This document shows positions 59,648 through 64,000 of a DNA stretch of 64,000 bases, one piece after another. The translations under genes were made by a program, and so were the position numbers. Position 1 is the stretch's first letter. Each line of letters opens with the position of its first letter. The DNA is from Paracoccaceae bacterium (GTDB lineage Bacteria > Pseudomonadota > Alphaproteobacteria > Rhodobacterales > Rhodobacteraceae), in the NCBI GenBank assembly GCA_022448245.1, contig JAKVCO010000018.1:1-64000 (forward strand), in the 5' to 3' direction. Under the pieces are notes generated by a model that was not told the DNA's origin, searched no databases, and saw only the letters and a program-made list of their open reading frames with translations.

Positions 59648-60384
59648 CCACTCTTCCCGAGAGCACTGATAAGAAACTGGGCCTCGTCATCGATCTCGAC
59701 ACCTGCGTGGGCTGCCATGCCTGTGTGATCAGCTGCAAAGGCTGGAATACCGAGAACTATGGCGCGCCTTTGTCCGATCAGGATCCCTATGGCGCAGATC
59801 CTGTGGGCACGTTCCTGAACCGCGTACACTCCTTCGAGGTGCAGCCCGAGGACAAGCCCGCCCAGCTGATCCACTTCCCGAAGTCGTGCCTGCACTGCGA
59901 TGACGCGCCTTGCGTGACGGTCTGCCCAACGGGCGCCTCCTACAAGCGCGCCGAGGACGGCATCGTTCTGGTCAACGAAGACAGCTGCATCGGCTGCGGT
60001 CTCTGCGCGTGGGCCTGCCCTTACGGCGCGCGCGAGATGGACGGCGAAGAGAAGGTGATGAAGAAGTGCACGCTCTGCGTGGACCGCATCTACAACGAAA
60101 ACCTTCCCGAAGAAGATCGCGTGCCGTCCTGCGTGCGGACCTGCCCTGCAGGTGCCCGCCACTTCGGTGATCTTGGCGATCCGAACAGCGCAGTCAGCGT
60201 CCTCGTTGAGGAGCGTGGCGGCATTGATCTGATGCCAGAACAGGGCACCAAGCCCGTCAACAAGTACCTGCCGCCGCGTCTGAAGGACGACATCTTCTAC
60301 CAGGCGCCTGAACCGCTCGCCCCTGTGGTGGCCGAGGCCAAAGGCTTCGTCGGTTGGCTCGACAAGATGCTAGATAAGGTCTGA
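59644..60384 (+). CDS. soeB: Four-cluster Fe-S subunit, SoeB-type
   Basis: A 246-residue ferredoxin-like electron-transfer subunit of the DmsB/PsrB family. Four cysteine groups are visible: CVGCHACVISC, CLHCDDAPCVTVCP, CIGCGLCAWACP and CTLC with CVRTCP, each suited to one [4Fe-4S] cluster. It carries electrons between the molybdoenzyme and the membrane anchor. No export signal. Followed by the anchor gene after three bases. Confidence 0.85.
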   Translation: MTTLPESTDKKLGLVIDLDTCVGCHACVISCKGWNTENYGAPLSDQDPYGADPVGTFLNRVHSFEVQPEDKPAQLIHFPKSCLHCDDAPCVTVCPTGASYKRAEDGIVLVNEDSCIGCGLCAWACPYGAREMDGEEKVMKKCTLCVDRIYNENLPEEDRVPSCVRTCPAGARHFGDLGDPNSAVSVLVEERGGIDLMPEQGTKPVNKYLPPRLKDDIFYQAPEPLAPVVAEAKGFVGWLDKMLDKV

Positions 60385-60387
60385 CCC

Positions 60388-61263
60388 ATGCATCCAGCTC
60401 CTTCAGTTATCGTCTTTACGACCCTCTCGGGTCTCGGCTTTGGATTGCTTTTCTGGCTGGGCCTCGGGCTTCCCGTGGTCACCGGTTGGGCCGCATTCTT
60501 CTATTTCGCGCTCGCCTTTGGCTGCGCAGTAGGCGGGCTTTTGGCCTCCACGTTCCATCTGGGTCATCCTGAGCGGGCATGGCGCGCGTTCACGCAGTGG
60601 CGCTCCTCTTGGCTGAGCCGCGAGGGCATTTGCGCTGTCGCGTCTCTTGTGGTGTTCGGCCTCTATGCCATTGGCCTTGTTTTCATGGGGCAACAGTGGG
60701 TTGTGCTAGGACTTCTGGGATCGGTTCTCGCCATTGGCACCGTGTTCACCACGGCCATGATCTACACCCAGCTCAAGACGGTGCCGCGTTGGAACACGCC
60801 TGTGACGCCAGTCCTGTTCTTGACGCTCTCCCTAGGTGGCGGTGCGTTGCTTGCCGGTCAGGGTGTTGCGGCTCTGGTTCTTCTTCTCGCTGCAGGTGCG
60901 GCTCAGGTTGTCTGGTGGATGCAGGGCGACAAGGCCCTCCCGCAGAGCGGCACGACACTGGCCACGGCCACAGGCCTTGGGTCCATCGGCAAAGTTCGCA
61001 GCTTTGAGCCGCCGCACACCGGTACGAACTATCTGCTAAAAGAATTCGTGCACGTGGTGGGGCGCAAGCACTCCCAAAAACTGCGCCTTGTGGCGGCAGT
61101 GGCGGGCTACATCTTGCCGATCCTGATGCTGCTGATTTTGCCCTTCGGGTGGTTTGTCGCCGCCCTTGCTGCGGTGATCCACGCGCTTGGCGTGGCCGCA
61201 TCGCGCTGGCTCTTCTTCGCTGAGGCAGAGCACGTTGTGGGCCTCTATTACGGCAAGCGCTGA
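60388..61263 (+). CDS. soeC: DmsC-type membrane anchor, SoeC
   Basis: A 291-residue inner-membrane protein with about eight transmembrane segments. The start MHPAPSVIVFTTLSGLGFG and the FHLGHPERAWRAFTQWRSSW segment are typical of the DmsC family. It links the SoeAB pair to the quinone pool. The stop is followed by a hairpin and the pcaC gene. Confidence 0.83.
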   Translation: MHPAPSVIVFTTLSGLGFGLLFWLGLGLPVVTGWAAFFYFALAFGCAVGGLLASTFHLGHPERAWRAFTQWRSSWLSREGICAVASLVVFGLYAIGLVFMGQQWVVLGLLGSVLAIGTVFTTAMIYTQLKTVPRWNTPVTPVLFLTLSLGGGALLAGQGVAALVLLLAAGAAQVVWWMQGDKALPQSGTTLATATGLGSIGKVRSFEPPHTGTNYLLKEFVHVVGRKHSQKLRLVAAVAGYILPILMLLILPFGWFVAALAAVIHALGVAASRWLFFAEAEHVVGLYYGKR

Positions 61264-61280
61264 GTTTTCAAACGTCCCTC

Positions 61281-61300
61281 GCCCCGTTAGTCTTCGGGGC
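61281..61300 (+). other. Hairpin between the soe and pca genes
   Basis: GCCCCG (61281-61286) pairs with CGGGGC (61295-61300) over an 8-base loop. There is no U-run; GGGAGG, the pcaC ribosome-binding site, follows directly. It may reduce read-through or influence pcaC translation. Confidence 0.35.
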
Positions 61301-61313
61301 AGGGAGGACGCTG

Positions 61314-61685
61314 ATGGACAAGTATGAAAAGGGCATGGAGGTTCGCCGTGCCGTTTTGGGTGCCGCGCATGTAGACCGTGCCGAGGCCGCAAAGACGCCC
61401 TTCGATGCCCCGTTTCAGGATCTCATCACCGAGGGTGCTTGGGGTACGGTCTGGGCTGATGATACGATCAGCCGCCGTGAACGATCCATGCTGACGCTCG
61501 CTCTTTTGGCTGCGACCGGAAATTTCGCTGAAATTCCCATGCACATCCGCGCCACGGTCAACACGGGGGCGAGTGAAGAAGATGTCATGCAGGCCTTCAT
61601 GCACGTCGCCGTCTACGCGGGCGCGCCCAAAGCAAACCATGCCATCAAACTCGCCAAAGAGACCTTCGCGGAGATGCGGGGATGA
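61314..61685 (+). CDS. pcaC: 4-carboxymuconolactone decarboxylase
   Basis: A 123-residue enzyme of the beta-ketoadipate pathway that decarboxylates gamma-carboxymuconolactone to beta-ketoadipate enol-lactone. The fold signature TISRRERSMLTLALLAATGN with the following helix and the HVAVYAGAPKANHAIKLAKE region matches PcaC. Usual length. It ends overlapping pcaH (ATGA). Confidence 0.9.
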   Translation: MDKYEKGMEVRRAVLGAAHVDRAEAAKTPFDAPFQDLITEGAWGTVWADDTISRRERSMLTLALLAATGNFAEIPMHIRATVNTGASEEDVMQAFMHVAVYAGAPKANHAIKLAKETFAEMRG

Positions 61686-62392
61686 GCGGCCTCTACCCCC
61701 GCGATTGGAGCGTTCAGCCCGCCGCGAATACGCCGGACTACCGCACGACCAAATTCCGGTCGCCAACGCGTCCCCTTGTCCGGCTTGAGAATACGCCCTC
61801 AGACAGCACCGGCCCGGTCTTCAATCACGATGATCTTGGCCCGGACGATTGGAACCTTCTGACGAACTTTGCCCGGCCTGGTGAAAGCCCGATCGGCCCG
61901 AGGATTTTCGTCCATGGACGCGTACTTGATGAGAATGCGAGACCCGTGCCTAATGCGCTGGTGGAATGCTGGCAGGCCAATGCAGGCGGGCGGTATCGGC
62001 ACAAGGTCGATACCTATCTGGCGCCCATCGATCCGAACTTTGGCGGGTGTGGTCGGACCCTGACCGACAGCGAAGGGCGCTACCGATTTCATACCGTGCA
62101 GCCCGGGGCCTACCCTTGGCCAAACGGGCCAAACACATGGCGCCCGGCCCACGTCCACTTCTCGGTTTTCGGTGAGGCCTTTGCCCAGCGGCTGATCACG
62201 CAGTGCTACTTTGAGGGCGACCCCTTCATCCCGCTGTGCGCGATCGTGCAAACCATTCCCAGTGCTGAGGCCGTGGATGGTGTGACGGCAAAGCTCGATA
62301 TGTCCGAAACCGTGCCGCATGACATGGTGGCCTACAGGTTTGACATCATTTTGCGCGGTCGCCACCGGACGTGGCACGAGGGCGGGCTATGA
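61682..62392 (+). CDS. pcaH: Protocatechuate 3,4-dioxygenase beta subunit
   Basis: A 236-residue iron(III) intradiol dioxygenase subunit. Iron ligands are expected at two Tyr and two His: GRYRHKVD contains the first Tyr and the stretch YPWPNGPNTWRPAHVHF contains the second Tyr and the H-x-H pair. VLDENARPVPNALVECWQAN is the conserved core. It starts in the pcaC stop and ends in the pcaG start, so the three are coupled. It opens the protocatechuate ring. Confidence 0.93.
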   Translation: MSGLYPRDWSVQPAANTPDYRTTKFRSPTRPLVRLENTPSDSTGPVFNHDDLGPDDWNLLTNFARPGESPIGPRIFVHGRVLDENARPVPNALVECWQANAGGRYRHKVDTYLAPIDPNFGGCGRTLTDSEGRYRFHTVQPGAYPWPNGPNTWRPAHVHFSVFGEAFAQRLITQCYFEGDPFIPLCAIVQTIPSAEAVDGVTAKLDMSETVPHDMVAYRFDIILRGRHRTWHEGGL

Positions 62393-62949
62393 CGCGCCCG
62401 AACAAAGAACGAGTCGAAAGCGCGTCTCAGACAGCCGGACCGTATGTTCACATCGGTCTCGCACCGACCGCTGCTGGGTTCGAGATATACGAGGAAGCGG
62501 GCCGCGACATCGCCGGTCCCAACGCCGAGGGCGAGCGTATCCGCGTGGAAGGCGTCGTTTGGGACGGCGCCGGTGAACCGGTGCGCGATGCCCTTATCGA
62601 GGTGTGGCAACCCAACGCTGCGGGGAACTACGCCCCCGACGGTGTGGAGGCTGGCTTTCGAGGTTGGGGCCGAGTCATCTGCGATTTCGATACAGGTGAA
62701 TGGGCTTTCGAAACGGTGCGACCCGGCGCCAAAGAGGGGGCTCCGCATCTCAACCTTTGGATCGTGGCACGCGGCATCAATATTGGCCTGCACACGCGCA
62801 TGTATTTCCCTGATGCCACAGAAGACCCTGTTTTGACCCAGCTTGGTGCACGAGCGCACACCTTGTTGGCAACCGAACAAACTACCGGCGTTTACCGCTT
62901 TGACATACGACTACAGGGCACCCAAGAGACGGTCTTTTTCGATGTCTAA
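62389..62949 (+). CDS. pcaG: Protocatechuate 3,4-dioxygenase alpha subunit
   Basis: A 186-residue non-iron subunit of the same enzyme. SASQTAGPYVHIGLAP is the usual N-terminal part, ALIEVWQPNAAGNYA the core and GAPHLNLWIVARGIN the segment matching the metal region of the beta chain. It is needed to form the substrate pocket. Overlaps pcaH and the next gene. Confidence 0.92.
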   Translation: MTRPNKERVESASQTAGPYVHIGLAPTAAGFEIYEEAGRDIAGPNAEGERIRVEGVVWDGAGEPVRDALIEVWQPNAAGNYAPDGVEAGFRGWGRVICDFDTGEWAFETVRPGAKEGAPHLNLWIVARGINIGLHTRMYFPDATEDPVLTQLGARAHTLLATEQTTGVYRFDIRLQGTQETVFFDV

Positions 62950-63775
62950 TCCTTGTATCATTTGCGTGGCTATCACTGGCTCGCTCCCGACAAAGGCCAA
63001 CAATCCGGCCGTGCCCATTTCGATCGCTGAGCAGGTAGAAAGCACTCACGAAGCCTTTGAGGCCGGTGCTTCCATCGTTCACGCCCATGTCCGCAACGCG
63101 GACGAAACCCCATCTTCTGATCCCGAGAAATTCGCACGCCTCAAAGAAGGGATCGAAGAACATTGTCCGGGTATGATCACTCAGTTTTCGACCGGGGGCC
63201 GGTCCGGGGCAGGGCGCGAGCGCGGGGGCATGCTGCCGCTCAAGCCGGATATGGCGTCACTGTCTGTGGGGTCCAACAACTTTCCCACACGCGTCTACGA
63301 GAACCCGCCGGACCTTGTGGAGTGGCTCGCATCCGAGATGCTCGAACATGACGTTAAGCCCGAGATCGAGGCCTTCGATCTGAGCCACATCTTGCGCGCC
63401 CGCCAAATGGCCGACGAAGGGAATCTGGCTGGCACGCCGTATGTGCAGTTTGTGATGGGCGTAAAGAACGCGATGCCCGCTGATCGTCACGTGTTTGACT
63501 ACTACGTCTCGACGGTAGAACGGCTCTTTGGGGCGGACGCGCCTTGGTGTGCGGCGGGTATTGGCGCCGCTCAGCTTACGTTGAACGCATGGGCCATCGG
63601 CGCTGGGGGACATGCGCGTACGGGTCTCGAAGATAACGTCCGCCTCGATCGAGAGACGCTGGCGCCGTCGAACGCCGCACTTGTACGCCGGACGGCTGAG
63701 ATCTGCGCAAAGCACGAGCGTCCTGTCGCGACTTGGCAAGAAGCGCGCGAGATATTGGGTCTTCGCACCGTCTGA
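62942..63775 (+). CDS. BKACE-family beta-keto acid cleavage enzyme (DUF849)
   Basis: A 277-residue zinc enzyme that condenses acetyl-CoA with a beta-keto acid and releases acetoacetate. The N-terminal ICVAITGSLPTKANNP, the SIVHAHVRNADETPSSDP zinc and substrate region and EIEAFDLSHI are typical. It overlaps pcaG by eight bases, so it is part of the pca unit. Possible substrates are 3-ketoadipate or a related acid; the first described activity was on 3-keto-5-aminohexanoate. In its place some operons have pcaB or pcaD. Confidence 0.85.
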   Translation: MSNPCIICVAITGSLPTKANNPAVPISIAEQVESTHEAFEAGASIVHAHVRNADETPSSDPEKFARLKEGIEEHCPGMITQFSTGGRSGAGRERGGMLPLKPDMASLSVGSNNFPTRVYENPPDLVEWLASEMLEHDVKPEIEAFDLSHILRARQMADEGNLAGTPYVQFVMGVKNAMPADRHVFDYYVSTVERLFGADAPWCAAGIGAAQLTLNAWAIGAGGHARTGLEDNVRLDRETLAPSNAALVRRTAEICAKHERPVATWQEAREILGLRTV

Positions 63776-63871
63776 GCACGACATAGGCTGCCCCCACAAA
63801 ACACACCTATTTTTCGTTGCCTGGCGTGTTGGGCGACCTACCTCCCGAACTGAGAATAATTCGCAATCTCA

Positions 63872-63900
63872 TTGACGTTGCGAACGCTTCGCATTATCTT
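63872..63900 (+). promoter_or_regulatory. Strong sigma-70 promoter with embedded palindrome
   Basis: TTGACG (63872-63877), a 17-base spacer and TATCTT (63895-63900). The spacer contains TGCGAACGCTTCGCA (63879-63893), 6-base arms around CGC. Just upstream TGAGAATAATTCGCAAT resembles iron-box sequence. The promoter would drive the gene at 63946. Confidence 0.65.
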
Positions 63901-63945
63901 TTCTGGCGAGGGCAGGTCCGCCCACGCAATTTCCGGAGCTTTGAC

Positions 63946-64000
63946 ATGATCCTGACGAAGAGAACTTTCCTCGCCGCAGCTCTTGCGTTGGCCACACCTT
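63946..64000 (+). CDS. Start of an exported protein (cut by window end)
   Basis: Only 18 codons are visible: MILTKRTFLAAALALATP, a signal peptide with two basic residues and a hydrophobic core, probably of a periplasmic binding protein. CCGGAG lies before the ATG. The promoter with iron-box-like flank suggests an iron or other uptake system, which the visible part cannot confirm. Confidence 0.5.
   Translation, partial: MILTKRTFLAAALALATP

Noticed and set aside
1-64000. CRISPR arrays, tRNA or rRNA genes
   Set aside because: No regularly spaced repeats and no cloverleaf or rRNA-like conserved sequence were noticed on reading; a tRNA or Rfam scan would be decisive.

Overview
The window looks like a chromosome or large-replicon segment of a marine alphaproteobacterium of the Rhodobacteraceae (roseobacter group). 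The evidence is the gene content: a smoEFGK-smoS-mtlK polyol operon, an frcBCAK/frcR fructose operon, iolDCB-G inositol genes, an SoeABC-type molybdoenzyme, pcaCHG and a RirA-type iron box. Most of the sequence is GC-rich. I see no rRNA, tRNA or CRISPR array.

Layout. 1-2144 is mobile-element debris: the 3' end of an IS3-family element abutting a truncated acetyltransferase, a dead IS6-family transposase and solitary IS-end-like repeats. 2145-8736 is a phosphorelay locus: a TorT-like periplasmic binding protein with a TorS-like hybrid kinase, a second related hybrid kinase, an Hpt-like protein and a NarL-type regulator. 9084-14479 is a periplasmic iron operon (Cys-rich protein, two imelysins, a di-heme protein and a DUF1513 protein) behind a TGA-N9-TCA iron box. 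A decayed LysR gene follows. 15067-22677 is the sorbitol/mannitol operon with its LacI regulator. 22995-26631 holds a degenerate receiver, a BLUF photosensor and a PAS-GGDEF-EAL protein; the last two are divergent and each has a perfect TTAA-N7-TTAA (CtrA-type) site upstream. 26662-31650 is the fructose operon and its ROK regulator.

31869-40397 is the most unusual stretch: a Ser/Thr kinase, an FHA protein, a PP2C phosphatase, three different dynamin-like GTPases and two small proteins with a possible roadblock/longin-like fold, nearly all on one strand with overlapping ends. I cannot match it to a named system. 40543-50498 carries a LacI regulator, an RTX-like protein and a divergent inositol/sugar cluster. 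50509-53780 is a two-gene Septu-like defence candidate: an HNH nuclease plus an ATPase whose N-terminus is a degenerate copy of that same HNH protein. 53831-55755 is a divergent aminotransferase/class II aldolase pair. 55928-61263 is an SoeABC-like molybdoenzyme with small extra genes between A and B. 61314-63775 is pcaC-pcaH-pcaG plus a BKACE enzyme. A secreted-protein gene with a strong promoter begins at 63946 and is cut by the window end.

Functional assignments come from reading motifs and gene order. No database search was run.
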